A program made the translations under genes and the position numbers. A stretch of DNA of 64,000 nucleotides from contig NCSJ02000235.1 of assembly GCA_002812745.2 (NCBI GenBank), positions 1 through 64,000 of the forward strand, in the 5' to 3' direction. Source of the DNA: Scytalidium lignicola. Lineage: Eukaryota > Ascomycota > Leotiomycetes. The notes under the pieces were generated by a model, which worked only from the letters and a program-made list of their open reading frames with translations, made no database searches and was not told where the DNA came from. Of the stretch, positions 11,401 to 22,822 are shown piece after piece (the stretch's first letter is position 1; every line of letters starts with the position of its first letter).

Positions 11401-12785
11401 CAGTAAGTTTTAATATAATTACCAAGCTTTGTTGTTCTTCTTCTTCCTTCAAGGAGTTCCTTTCCTTGTTAAAACTTTCTTCTTCTGATGATCTTGACAA
11501 AATATTCATAATTCTTAGAATTCTTATAACTTTAACTTTAACTAACATACTTGACTTGTTATCCCTTTTATAGGTATTTGCTATATGTCTAGAAAGTTTA
11601 CACTTGAAGTATAACTTGTTTTTTCTTTTATTGTTAAGTTCTTTAGAAGAGATTTCAAAGGAATTCCTTTTCTTACTTTTTCTGTTAAAGTACTTCTTTC
11701 CTTTNCTTTTTAAAGGTTTTTCCTTTTTTTATAGCATTTAACTTTATAAGATCTCTATGATCCTTTTTTCTATTAGTCTTTCTTCTATTGAAATAAGATC
11801 TACTCTTCTTGTCCAAGATCATCTTATATTGTTTGTTCTTGATCTTGATAAACAAGTCAACAAGAGTGTTGAATGTTTTGATTACAAGTTGTTAGTATAA
11901 TTCCTCCTTGATAGAATCCTTTAGCCTAGTCTTAAATTGATGCATATGTACTTTCTCCCTCCAGTTGACTACTATTGTATATTGACGATAGAACATTATA
12001 TACTCATTAAAGCTCTTGGTTTGTCTAAGATAAGCTAAGCATCTCTTTGTATTTCTTTTCTCATCAACATCTTTGTACAAGTGTTTAAGTTCTCTTATAT
12101 AGTTTTCTCAACTTATTATGATCCTGATTACTCCTTTATTCATTATGTTCTTGTTCATTATGAACTACTTATTCTTAAAGGGTTGAAACTAAGTTTCAGT
12201 TACTCTTCTTAAGTACATGGATGCTTATAGGACTTTATACATGTTCTTAAGCAATAAGAAATCATTCAAGACTAAGTAAGTTCTTGTTTAAGCAAGGTAT
12301 GACTTTAGTTTCTTCTTGTCCTCATAGAACAAGTTAAGTCTGGTGATTTTAACTTCTTTAAACGTTGTCATTAGAACTTGTTCAACGTTGTCCTCTAGTT
12401 TAGAGTCTAGATTAAGGTCTGGACTTAGAGTTCTTAATACTAGCTTTAGGTCAGGTTTAGGTAATAGAAGTGCTAGTTTCTTTCTTGCAACTCTTGATGA
12501 TTCTTCAACAATTGATTCCTCTGTTGACTTAGTAAGTTGTTTTAGTAGTATAACAACTTTCTCTAACATTCCTTTTTGGATATTAGTTTCCTTAATAGTT
12601 TGATCCTTATCTAAGTCTTCTTCTGAACTATCTTTTGAACTTTCCTCAGATACTTCTTCAGATTCCTCTTTGGATTCCTCTTCAAAGTCTTCTTCAGAAC
12701 CTTCTTCAAGTTGTTGTTCGTTGTTGTTATCTACTGATATACTTGTTTCTAAATCCTGATTTATCAAGATAGGAAATGTTCAAAA
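8463..12785 (-). mobile_element. Ty3/gypsy copy D internal region (gag, zinc knuckle, protease, RT, RNase H start)
   Basis: The best preserved copy, read from 12,785 down. Gag survives as an open frame at 12,767-12,288 (159 codons; acidic Glu/Ser-rich N-terminus, then L-N-L-F-Y-E-D-K-K-K-L-K) and another at 12,080-11,892 with L-R-Q-T-K-S and C-terminal gag features. At about 11,630-11,585 a CCHC zinc knuckle is visible with its first and last Cys replaced by Tyr. RT is at about 9,840-9,250: D-Y-R-x-L-N region near 9,600, Y-P-L-L-L-I, I-K-L-D-L, and the catalytic Y-L-D-D reads Y-L-N-N at 9,300-9,320. Sequence below 9,250 should be the rest of RT and RNase H and stops at 8,463. Integrase and 3' LTR are missing. 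Non-functional. Confidence 0.75.
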
Positions 12786-13127
12786 TGTTACAAAACTACG
12801 TTATCCAAGTTATTGGATAACTAGGGTAAGGTAGATATTCAAGGACAATGGAAACATGTAACATATAAGCAAGTGACTAAGTCAAGGGTAAGACTTAGTA
12901 ATGTATTTAGGTTGAATACAAGGAGTTTACTCTTATGTTCTTACAGTATACTTATATAGATAATGAAATCCTGTTGGACCTCTTGGAGTCCTTAGAGTCT
13001 TCTGGAGTCCTCCGAAGATCCTAGGACTCCATCATGTGACCTTTGATTGTTAGGTTCTCTATGTACACCTTCTGTGTACCAAGCCTCAGGCCTACACTAA
13101 TTAGCTTGTTAGGTAAAACCTGTAACA
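12786..13127 (-). repeat. LTR of gypsy copy D (5' LTR, minus strand)
   Basis: Read on the minus strand it begins TGTTACAGG and ends TGTAACA, an imperfect terminal inversion, followed by TTTTGAAC as in copies B and C, and gag opens within about 20 bp. A CTATATAAG box lies near 12,955-12,965 with the expected promoter spacing. It is much less AT-rich than LTRs B and C, so copy D is younger or less mutated. The repeated GGACTCC/GGAGTCC words near 12,985-13,030 make a local hairpin. Confidence 0.75.
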
Positions 13128-14760
13128 GGTTTTTGAAATACAAAGATCTAAAGTACAAAAACAAAGTTGAGAAGTATAATATTTATAATATAAATGAAAC
13201 AAGCTTTTAGATTAATATTATACTTAAAAAGGAAGTTATTATACTAGTAAAAATAAAAAAGGTATTAAAAATAAATATATTCTCTTAAATATATCTTTTT
13301 ATTAATAAATTATTAGCTTTATAAAGATACCTTTTAGAATTATAAGTCTGTTATTATCATAGAATATATCTTTATTAATGGAAAAGCATTTATTCTACTA
13401 ATTATACTTGTTAAAGGTATATGGATTATGGAAAATTAAGTATAAAATAACCTTCTTGATAATATATACATTATTCTTACTGAAAAGGGATATATAAATA
13501 ATCAAGTTAAAGTAATTTAATTATATTATTTTATTAAATATTCAAGTGTAAAGAAAGGAATTTAACATTTACAAAAGTATATATATATCAACTTAAAGAC
13601 AAACTAACTAATTAAAAACAAACTTCTTGTTAATGAATATAAATCTTATAAATCTACTGAATTTATAAAGCTTGCTTAAAAGTATTATATTATTCCTTTA
13701 AAGTTTTTAATTATATCTTATTCATATTCTTTAACCTTTAGATATAAAAGTATTTTAATTATATAAACATTATCATAAACAAACTATATATAAAGTACTT
13801 AATCATCTTGAACTTGAATATACAATTATATCTTTCCTTTATAATTTAACTAATATTTAAGTAAAAACCTTTATAAAAGTTATTGTATGTTATACTTTTT
13901 AAGAAAGTAGTATATAGCTAATTAATATTAACAAAACACTTTCAAAACTTCATGTTTATTCTATTCTTAATCACTTAACAAAGTTAACATTTCTAATTCT
14001 TCCTTCAACATTTAAAACTGCTTGTTATAATGTTTAAGCTTTAGAAAAGCTTGAAACATGAATTCCAAAGGTATTCTCTAGTCCTTTAGCTTAATAGCAT
14101 TTATCTACAATCAAAGGTATAAAGTTTGTACTTGATTATTTGGATCTTACTAGAATTGAGTATTCTATAATTATATCAAGGATAAATAAACTGTCAAATA
14201 CTAAAGTATAAAGTCAAAAAAAAAATTACCAAGTTTAAAGATGAAGATTATATTGTTGATCTTTGTAAAAAGCTTCATCTTAAGAAACAACATAAAAAAG
14301 GCAACTTTACAAAAGCAAGTTAAAATCACCTAAAGGAAACAAGAGGCATAAATTAAGAAGATATATCTTAAAGAGTTAAAAGAGTAGAAAGTAAAGGAAA
14401 GAGAGTATAAAGTTGCAATTCAATGTATTACCAAAGGAAAGAAGACTAAACAACATCTTGTACTAACATATTTGTTAATCAAAACACCAAATAAACTAGT
14501 AAATCCAATTACACTTAAAGGAATCATAATACTTATAGATGAAGAGTAAGAAGTTGATTTTATATTAAATAGTACATACAACTTTCTATCAAGTCAGTAT
14601 ATAGCTGTAGACAACGTTGTTAAAAGGCCTGGAGTTGTTATAAGTAATCCACGGGTAGGAAGTTCTACCTAAATTACTATAACTACAATTACAATTACAA
14701 CTACAACTACAATTACAACAGATCAAGAGATGGGAACTACAAAACCATTATAGTTAAATC
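13128..14760. other. AT-rich degenerate DNA without identifiable gene
   Basis: No open frame of note and no clear family match. The stretch 14,460-14,660 gives fragments resembling a retroelement aspartic-protease region on + (L-I-D-E-E in place of a D-S-G-like motif), but this is weak. At about 14,675-14,720 there is a short hexamer microsatellite alternating ACAATT and ACAACT. The block is probably older transposon remains. Confidence 0.4.
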
Positions 14761-15561
14761 AAGATTTTATCGAACTCAAGGGATAAATTCATCAAACTGT
14801 ATATCCTTTCCTCTATTCAGATACAAATTGTATAGCAAATTATATGGCACAGCTATCTCGCGAAAGGTGACGGATTTTTGAATGGTGATGGATTTTTGTC
14901 GCCAACCACCCCTGGGTGGTTGGTAAGCGATAAAANCTGCTACGAGCGCACCAACTATTACGCTCCGTAATCCAATTCCAAATTTAGGAGGATCACGTTG
15001 AGTTTCAACAGTACTGAGAGCACTAACACTGATGTATCCCAGCTGAACAAGACGCAAGTTCTAACACATTGTCAAACTTGGTAAAAAATTTCCAAGATTT
15101 TTCAATTTTCTTTATGTATTCTTCTTGGCAACAATTAACTAAGCTCCCCGATTATAGGCTATCCACAGTGCCTTACCCCTGGGACTAAAAGTCAAAATCA
15201 TCTCCCTGCGGGTATTAATACTTTGTCCCTCGCCCAGTCAGATTGTATAAATCAGTATGAATAATATTTCTTAATTTTCTTTGTTCTAAAATTTAAGACT
15301 TATGGTATCTTTTAGGGCCGATCCTGACAATGGTATGGAAATTATTGTTTTTGCGCCAGTGATGGTATGTATGTAAAGTTACTACATAAATTGGGTACTT
15401 GGAGCTAATAGGCATCCCGTTGTAAAATTGCTATTTCCGCAACTCAGTCATGGGTTGTGACCTGCCAGAAGCAGCCATAGGCTTTTGCCCGGCGTAACTG
15501 TAAGTGTCAGGCTTATCAATACTTGAAATGCATAGCTCAAACATCATTTTCGCTTGAGCTA
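14761..15561. other. Mixed-composition spacer between RIP block and MITE
   Basis: Base composition rises towards normal. A perfect hairpin (CCAACCACCC/GGGTGGTTGG) lies at 14,902-14,923. Open frames of 65-93 codons on the minus strand (14,776-15,057 and 15,431-15,628) show no family features, and the second runs into the MITE terminal repeat. No gene supported. Confidence 0.4.
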
Positions 15562-16011
15562 CAGTGGGTGGACAAAAGTGTAAGCGAATGGCCTTTTTAC
15601 ACCAAAACCCACCTACTTTAGCCTGCATTTAATATTTATTGATACCCTAAAATCTGTTTCATTTTTAATTTAATTGATACAATTTAGCAGTATATTTAAT
15701 ATATCCTAAGATTGAAAATCTTGAAGCATTTTAAAATCTGTAATAACTATTTAAAAATAGCAAAATTCGTCTCTCATACAAATTTAACGAAATTTGTATG
15801 AGACGAATTTTGTCAACTTTGCACTTTCATCTGCATTTTTACAACACCTCAAAATGGTTGAACTTAATATATGTTAAATGCGTTATTAAAACTTATTAAT
15901 TAAAGTTGAAATGACACAGATTTTAAACTATCAATAAATATTAAATGCAGGCTAAAGTAGGTGGGTTTTGGTGTAAAAAGGCCATTCGCTTACACTTTTG
16001 TCCACCCACTG
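15562..16011. mobile_element. MITE of Tc1/mariner type, 450 bp, 83-bp perfect TIRs
   Basis: Left arm 15,562-15,644 and right arm 15,929-16,011 are perfect reverse complements over 83 bases, starting CAGTGGGTGGACAAAAGTG. The element is flanked by TA on both sides (15,560-15,561 and 16,012-16,013), the target-site duplication expected of Tc1/mariner-superfamily transposition. Imperfect inverted similarity extends further inward. The centre (15,761-15,812) is a near-perfect palindrome with a 2-nt bulge. There is no transposase, so movement would need one supplied in trans. Identical arms imply recent insertion or correction between the arms. Confidence 0.85.
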
Positions 16012-16201
16012 TAGGTGTTACGACTCATGTAACAGACTGGCCCTGAGGCTCGGCGGTGGATCACTGCATAGAGAAGCCATCGGTCGGGGTCACCTGATGG
16101 ACCCTGGGACCCCGCGAAAATGTAACTCGCACAGCAGACTGCTATTAATACTGTAGTCCGTGGAGAATATCACTTCAATCACGACCTTTACTGCTGAGTT
16201 C

Positions 16202-17682
16202 ATGGCTTTCAATACAGGCAGACCTAATGGTCCCGTTTTCGCTGCATCAATCGTTATTATCTTTGGCATTATTTATCAGGTCGTCCTGAAGGACATCCTT
16301 TTCGTCACCGTCGGCTTCCGGCGATCTATCCAGCCGATTGAGGACTTTCCTTACGTCTGCCGTAGGATCCACCATAAACTGCTAGAAAGCTGCGAGGATC
16401 TCTGGTTAGATGATAAAGCCCGTAATCTTTATGCCACATGTTCAGATGCGGTCGGTCGCAGCGGATGGAGCCCAGGGTTAATATTTTCTGCAATACAGCC
16501 CTGAGATTGAATATTAACGAGTCTTCATAGTGGTAGCAGGTACAACACAGAAGCCAGACGGGGAACTGACCATGTGGCCGTTCTCAATATCGATGAACCT
16601 GGGATTGACGGGTTATATGGTCTCCATCAACTAAAGGTTAGTAAAGGATATAAGAGTGCAAGCACAGACGGCGGAGTCGAACTTGATCTCCATGGTTTTG
16701 ATATCCAAGTGCTTAACAACTCTCGATTACGGTTCTGGATGATTAATCACCGACCTCCAGTAAACTACGCCTTAGGGGAACAATTGGATGCATGGAAAGT
16801 TGGCGCAAATTCAACTATTGAGGTCTTTGAACTGGCTATGGGCTCTTCGGAATTGGAACATATCCACACGATTACTAGCAAGGCTATTATCACTCCAAAC
16901 AACCTTATAGTTACAAATGATGGTGGAGTTTTGGTAACAAATGATCATGATTCTAAAGGTACGCCTCCAACTAATCCATAAATAACAAGATGTTGGCGGG
17001 CTGACTGATATAAATCTGAGCAAAGTTGGCTACGTAAGCACTTCCTTACTATCCGTGTAGTGAGAGTTAGAGTAACTACTTTTAATATGCTAACGAATTT
17101 CTGTAGTTCCGTACATTAGATATGATTTTCGGTGGCGGGAGCATTTCGTACTGCGGACCTGATAGCCAATGCCATGTTGCAGCCACAAAAGATTTCTATT
17201 TCCCAAATGGGATAACAAAGGGATCAGATGGTCTCTATTACATAGCTCACTCTTCCAAAGGGAAAATCACTGTTCATTCCCTCCAAGAGGATCACACACT
17301 AGTCAAAATTGATGAGATCAAGCTTGGGATACCGGTCGACAACCTCTCAGTTGATGCCGAGGGTAACATCTTTGCAGCCGCATTTCCAGATTCTATAAAA
17401 TTGATGCTAGCTCTCGATGCGCCGTTTACAACTGCTGTGCCATCTACAGTTATAAGAATTCGGAAAGCAGGCAATGTTCATAATCAAGGAGGGGGAGGTT
17501 ATGAGATCACGAAGGTGCTAGAGGATAAGCATGGCAAGTTCTTGCCTTCGACAACAACAGCAGTGCATGATGTAAAAACTGGGCGCTTATTCCTAGGAGG
17601 AATTGCGTCTCCATTTATTACCATTTGTGACAGAAGCGGCTACACCAGCTCAGATGAGAGTACATATTTGACTCAACTCTAG
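16202..17682 (+). CDS. Paraoxonase/arylesterase-like six-bladed propeller protein
   Basis: Four exons joined in frame: 16,202-16,476, 16,540-16,958, 17,026-17,033 and 17,107-17,682, giving about 425 aa. Exon 3 has only 8 nt and restores a V-G-Y-F-R continuity. Family: serum paraoxonase/SMP-30-like lactonases and arylesterases, calcium-dependent hydrolases. Residues matching the paraoxonase calcium ligands are visible: Glu-Asp in C-E-D-L-W (about residues 65-66), Asn in I-T-P-N-N-L-I, Asn in F-P-N-G-I and Asp-Asn in P-V-D-N-L-S-V. The L-H-G block corresponds to the catalytic-histidine region. A hydrophobic N-terminus (residues 12-34) suggests a signal anchor, so membrane or secretory location. 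The first in-frame ATG is at 16,202. Intron 1 has an unusual GTTAAT donor. The physiological substrate is unknown. Confidence 0.75.
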
Positions 17683-18086
17683 GTCAGTGGAAACTCGAAG
17701 TTGACTTTTTTATACAGGCAGGATATAGAAAGATTATGAGGGGGAAAAAAGATGGATAATAGAGAACATAAATGGAAATACTGTAGAAAGAAGGATTAAC
17801 AACGAAGGAAGATATGTTTGCCTTTAAAAGGGGAGCCCGGGATATTAGTATATTATTACTATAATTATTGAAGGCAAGTTTATTTCCGATAAAGAGGAAG
17901 AATTAACAGTCGAGATCACAATTGCTATTCTCCACGTCTTATACCTAGCATACGACATGAAGAGTCAGCAAATAGAGTTAGTCGTTGTACGCACACGAGT
18001 TTCGCAATCGTTTCACCGCAGAGCGTATGCTTCAGCTAGTTCCTACTTATTCTAGTTTTTCTTTTTTNCTTCTTCTTTTTCAGTAC
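17683..18086. other. Intergenic, convergent 3' ends
   Basis: Space between the + paraoxonase-like gene and the - F-box-like gene. AT-rich with a poly-T tract and a single N at about 18,067. No gene seen. Confidence 0.5.
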
Positions 18087-19817
18087 TCATAGCTCGTCCC
18101 AACGACCTCTATCCCCTTTCAGCGGATTCTCCGCCACTTCACCCGAGACATACTGCTTCGACAGCGTAACAATCAACGGCTCCTTATCAACTAAAAACTC
18201 GCACAGTTCGCGATTCTTTTTCTTCTGTGTTCCCTTCCCAAATTCACCGCCAAAGAGCTCCCTGAAATGAATTTTACATTTCATTTCCAAGTATCTAGAC
18301 GAGACCTTTTCGCGTAATATGTCCAGCGCACCTGCCCAGCTTCCACTGAGTAACTGTATGCTATACAGGAATATTACTTCCAATCCAGAACCCAGCCTAT
18401 TACAAAACTCCTCGAGCTCGCCTTGGTTCAACGAGATATCCACAATTATGACACGTTTAATGCGCGGCCAATTCATTGCGCCAAGGACCAAGCCTATGGG
18501 AAACCGATCTTTTCTATTGTCTCTGTCGTTGACAGCAAAGGCCCAGAAATTGAGATCCACGCTTTCGAGGCTTTGGCCGGAGAGTATTGCGCTGAGGTAT
18601 TTGTCAATGAAGAGCCGTTCTCCAGCTAGAGGATGATTATATCGGATAGGTAAATTATGCATGCTTCCACCTCCCAATTCGAATCTCTCGAGGTGCCGGC
18701 ACGCAGCGTGGAGGTCGGCCCATGCTGGGTTTAGCTTATCTTGGCGGTCAGGACACAGCATGGAATAATTTGTCAGAAGGGGGAAGCAACTGATATGTAT
18801 CTCTCGCAGTGTTGTCCCTGCTTTGTTGATGGCAGTTGGTAACTCCGAGAGGATCTTCGCAGGTACGAGCTCGGCTCCTCCTTGCAGTTCTTCAATTGCA
18901 CTCCAGTTCTGTGGACTTGCCATGAATCGAGAAAATCCTTTTAGGTTGTTCAGTAATATGGTTGGGTCATTCATATATGGGCGAAGGTAGTTATCCATTC
19001 CGTCAACGAAGCGTAAGGAACAACAGTGTGTCATTTGGGACATTGATGATGCGAGGATGTTAACGAAAGACCCATTCGTGATTAGTTGAAGCTGCTCTTC
19101 ATGCTTTTGCTGATACTCTTCGTAGCATTGACGAAGAAACCGCTGATATTCGAGACTATCTGCATTCTTGGAATTCTTATTCTCTAGGTTACAATAATTG
19201 TCCCACGCCGAGCAAATAGACGTGCAATAGATCATCGTATCGTTATACTCCCTGAACAGCCGTGGGCAGATCGTGTCATCATTCACATCGTAACCGCCTA
19301 GAAACCACGACTCGGCGAAGTAATCGCACCTTCTATATATTTGATTTAGGTCTTTTTCCCGCAGGTTTTTGAATCATGACAGATCCGTAGCAAGTTCCTC
19401 CGGGCGGTAATCAAGCACGACCTGGATGCCCCGAACGCCCGCAGCAATGAGAGGGTTCATAGAAACATCATTTACGAGATCAAGAGATGCCTGATCAAGC
19501 CGTATTTGAAGAATTGGGCATAGGAGCGGCGACGCAAGTTGGTGAAAGAGACGGCACACGAGGCGTGCGCTCTTGAGGGTCTGGAGGCAATCGGTACTGC
19601 GGTCTCTAAGGCCGCTATGCCTCCATTTGACTTTGCCCTGGGCTGTTATGGAGGTATCCGCGAAGTAGTCTAAAACGTCGCGAAGGATATCCAGAGGGAG
19701 ATCGAGGACGTTGATTAATGGGATTTTATCGCACGAAAGTTCCATTGCCCTTTCCCGGAGTTCGGTGTGCTGTGTTGATATGGAGAACGACATTGAGCTG
19801 GGAATTATTGGAGTCAT
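18087..19817 (-). pseudogene. F-box-like protein gene interrupted by one in-frame TGA
   Basis: One minus-strand frame runs from an ATG at 19,817 to a stop at 18,087 (576 codons) and is broken only by TGA at 19,376-19,374 (codon 148). The N-terminus contains L-P-L-D-I-L-R-D-V-L-D-Y-F, a typical F-box start, followed by L-V-C-R-L-F-H-Q-L-A-S; such proteins usually recruit substrates to SCF ubiquitin ligases. The remainder has leucine-rich segments (L-E-R-F-E-L, L-E-S-V-D-L) and no catalytic domain. Sequence on both sides of the stop looks equally well kept, so the lesion is young; CGA to TGA (Arg, C-to-T) would explain it. A 48-nt intron with a weak GTCATG donor spanning the stop would also restore the frame and cannot be excluded. 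Confidence 0.6.
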
Positions 19818-20437
19818 ATTCAGAGTCAAGAATTGCTTGCTTTGTAGTTTGCCCCCTTATTAATGTCTTCGTGAATTATCGTCGTCTCTATAGTCAGCTT
19901 TCTTGTGTAGCCGGGAAAGGAGACTTTGTTCTAGAGAGTGAAGACAACATAGTTCTCTGTAAGTTGCGTTCAGATGAAGAGAGTTCACATTGGTTGCACC
20001 TCGAACCATCATATGTTAATTAGATGAGGAGTCATACATCACGAACAAAGGAGTGCAGGTTGGTGCCTAACCAATCTCGGAGACTTGCCTTTGAAATTGT
20101 TGTAGCCTCAGGTATTTGATACACTCACGTGACAAGCCATATGAAGTCATAGAGTCGGAGTCGGGGCAATTATCATACCTGTGAGACATTTTCACATGAA
20201 ACGTACGTTTACAGGTGCGTATATGATATGGGTGTATTTCCCCAGCTGTAGCTGTTATTAGCTAGTTGTTATGATAGTTGAAATTCATACTGTGACTCGC
20301 GTACGTACCAATGATATCAGTAGCCGTAGCCTGTTCAACAACAACATATATACATAAGTTAGAATTCCATAAACCTGCGCTAGAGCTAAGCTGCGTAGAA
20401 CGCAACATTGCTTACAGTCAAGACCCCATCTTATACA
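19818..20437. promoter_or_regulatory. Divergent intergenic region
   Basis: Shared upstream region of the minus F-box-like gene and the plus amidohydrolase gene. The last 60 bases (from about 20,376) were duplicated to 25,234 onward together with the start of the amidohydrolase coding sequence. No TATA box is certain. Confidence 0.4.
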
Positions 20438-22114
20438 ATGATTATCCTAGTATCACTCTGTGTTTCTATATTGGCCTCTCTCCTGGCATATTCAGCCCTA
20501 GCTATAGAGCAAAACTCCATTCTTTTCCAAGATGCTGCAGCTGTGATTTCATTCAATAATGAGACTCAAAGTGTCGAGGTCTTATATAGCACATCTGTTC
20601 TTATCACCGGCGACAGAATTGTCTCTATATTTCCAGCGTCGAAGAAAGAAGAAACACCAGTCAACACCACCATTATCCCATCCCAGGGAAAGATCATTAC
20701 ACCTGGTTTTATCGACACACATCGTCACCTCTGGCAAACAGCATTTAAAACCTTGGGATCGAATACATCTTTAGCTGAGTACTTCAATCGATACGGGGAA
20801 TTTGCCATTTCGAAAACACTCTACACACCTGAAGATGTGTATCTAGGACAGCTAACTGGCATCTATGAGTCGCTTAATGCCGGAGTGACATCAATCCTAG
20901 ATCACTCGCATCATACTTGGTCACCTGAGACAGCTCTAGCAGGACTACAGGCTTCTGTGGACAGTGGTGCGAGAGTCTGGTGGACTTTTACTTTCCATGA
21001 TCTTGATAATGAGACTTACACTTCACCATACACCCGAGAAGCTCAGGTTCAAGACTTTCTTCAATTGTCTCAGGAGGGGCCATGGAAAAGCAGTAGTACT
21101 GTTTCTTTCGGTGCTGCTTATGATGGATGGACAGTTGATAACATGACTTTAGTTCAGCAGGTCATTGATTTGGCTACGTAAGTTCTCTTATATTTTTCTA
21201 ATCTGGAACTACACTTTTATTAATCTTTTCTAAAGTTCACAGAATGTCTCTGCTTTTACCACACATTATCTCGGTGGGCCATGGAACTGTAAGCTGATCC
21301 ATCTTATAACCCTTCAGAAAAACAACTTAACTTTCCACAAATAGATGCAAACAGCCCGGTTCTGCTTAATACTCTTGGATTCCTCAACACTTCTATCCCA
21401 ATCGTCTTCTCGCACGCCAGCTACATGACAGCACAGGATGCCGTACTTCTCCGCGACACAAACCAATTCATCTCCATCACACCAGAATCCGAACGTCATT
21501 ATGGCCATGGTGATCCAAGCAGTCCATACGTCATGGATCAGGCTTCTCTTGGAATTGACACCCACTTTACTTTTAGTGCTGATATCATCGGTCAAGCACG
21601 GTTATGGCTGCAAACCGTTCGACTGCAATTTTACGCTCAGGTCTTGAATAATTGGCAGGTGCCGCCTAACAATCCAATGTCCGTTGAGCAAGCTTTTCTT
21701 TTGGCTACTAGGGGTGGAGGTCTAGCTCTTCATCGAAATGACATTGGTGTCCTGGTTGAAGGTGCTAAAGCAGATCTTGTTGTCTTTGACGCCACCTCCC
21801 CTAATATTCTTGGCTGGGTTGATCCAGTTGCGGCAGTGATTTTGCATTCGAATACCGGGGACATCGAGCACGTTCTGGTTGATGGGGAGTTCCGCAAGTG
21901 GGATTTCAAGCTTATCGTCCCGGGGAATGATTACTCTAATATTACGACTAGATTTTTGAAGTCTGCTAAGAGAATTCAGACCGTCTTCAAGGAGACTCCT
22001 TTACCACATCTGGTGGGATCTTGGCCATATGAGCAGGGGGTTAACTACACAGATGCAATTACGGTGGATGTCGTTCGAGGCCCCGAGAATGGGTATGAGG
22101 CGACTCAAAATTAA
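20438..22114 (+). CDS. Secreted metal-dependent amidohydrolase/deaminase-like protein
   Basis: Three exons in frame: 20,438-21,177, 21,236-21,288 and 21,345-22,114, about 520 aa. The ATG at 20,438 starts a hydrophobic signal peptide ending around residue 22 (A-Y-S-A-L-A), so the protein is probably secreted. Amidohydrolase-superfamily marks: T-P-G-F-I-D-T-H-R-H at residues 88-97 (HxH metal ligands), a T-T-H-Y His, V-F-S-H-A-S with a further His, and a late G-I-D-T-H-F-like Asp block, then the A-D-L-V-V-F-D closing beta-sandwich strand. This arrangement matches the cytosine-deaminase/TrzN/AtzA-like subgroup that hydrolyses C-N or C-Cl bonds on heterocycles; the substrate cannot be inferred. 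Several N-x-S/T sites suit a secreted glycoprotein. Both introns have canonical ends and CTTAAC/TCTAA branch sites. Confidence 0.8.
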
Positions 22115-22281
22115 GGGGTAATCTAAAGGAAGGGATGGTCTTAATCACACGGTCCGAAAAATCTCGCACGTAGTAGTAGATATTCTAAATAGTTACCTCG
22201 CTTCGTTTTGTAATTATAAAAGAAAGAGATTATTATAAGAAATGCAATATCCGAGTCTAGCTGATTGCTGAACTTTCCCCC

Positions 22282-22743
22282 CTATGCATGACCCTCCTCC
22301 ATAGCTATATCATCCCAGTTATCTAAAATCCGAACCTTGCTCTGCTCCAACTTTTGCTGAACACAATTATCTATCCCCTCTTTCTCTTCTTTTTTGAGAA
22401 GCTCAAGCTTCTGTTCAAACGTTCCCGCCCCAAAAAACCGACGATCAATCCATTTCCAATAGATAGAATCGAACGCCGCCCAACTCCCCTGCAGCGCATT
22501 ACTAACCCGGAAATCTCCAGGTGCCCAAGTCTCCCGCATCCGGCTAGAAAGAATATCTCTTGGGTTTAACGACCCGTTCTTTATTTCTTTCTGTTCTCTG
22601 TCCTCTAAAACACGGAGGAATGTCTGGAGACGCGGTGTGGCTGTACTGGTGGTGAGCACCAACTTTAGTTGGTGGGTGCTTGCCAACCCCGAATAAAGTG
22701 GGGCGTAGGACGAGTAGGGGATAAAAACCCTGCTTAATAACAT
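22282..22743 (-). CDS. Hypothetical protein, 153 aa
   Basis: Single open frame from ATG at 22,743 to a stop at 22,282. The first 35 residues are basic/hydroxylated and lack acidic residues, which may be a mitochondrial presequence. A charged helical segment (L-E-L-L-K-K-E-E-K-E) lies near the C-terminus. The central part (W-A-P-G-D-F-R-V-S-N, Y-W-K-W-I-D-R-R-F-F) looks like constrained protein sequence, but I do not recognise the family. It is divergent from the HET gene, with only 79 bp between the two start codons. Confidence 0.45.
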   Translation of the reverse strand: MLLSRVFIPYSSYAPLYSGLASTHQLKLVLTTSTATPRLQTFLRVLEDREQKEIKNGSLNPRDILSSRMRETWAPGDFRVSNALQGSWAAFDSIYWKWIDRRFFGAGTFEQKLELLKKEEKEGIDNCVQQKLEQSKVRILDNWDDIAMEEGHA

Positions 22744-22822
22744 CAAGTTGTCATCAACTGCTCTAAATATATATTTTGTACCGACGTATTTACACTACGT
22801 GACGGCAACTAAAAAGCATACC

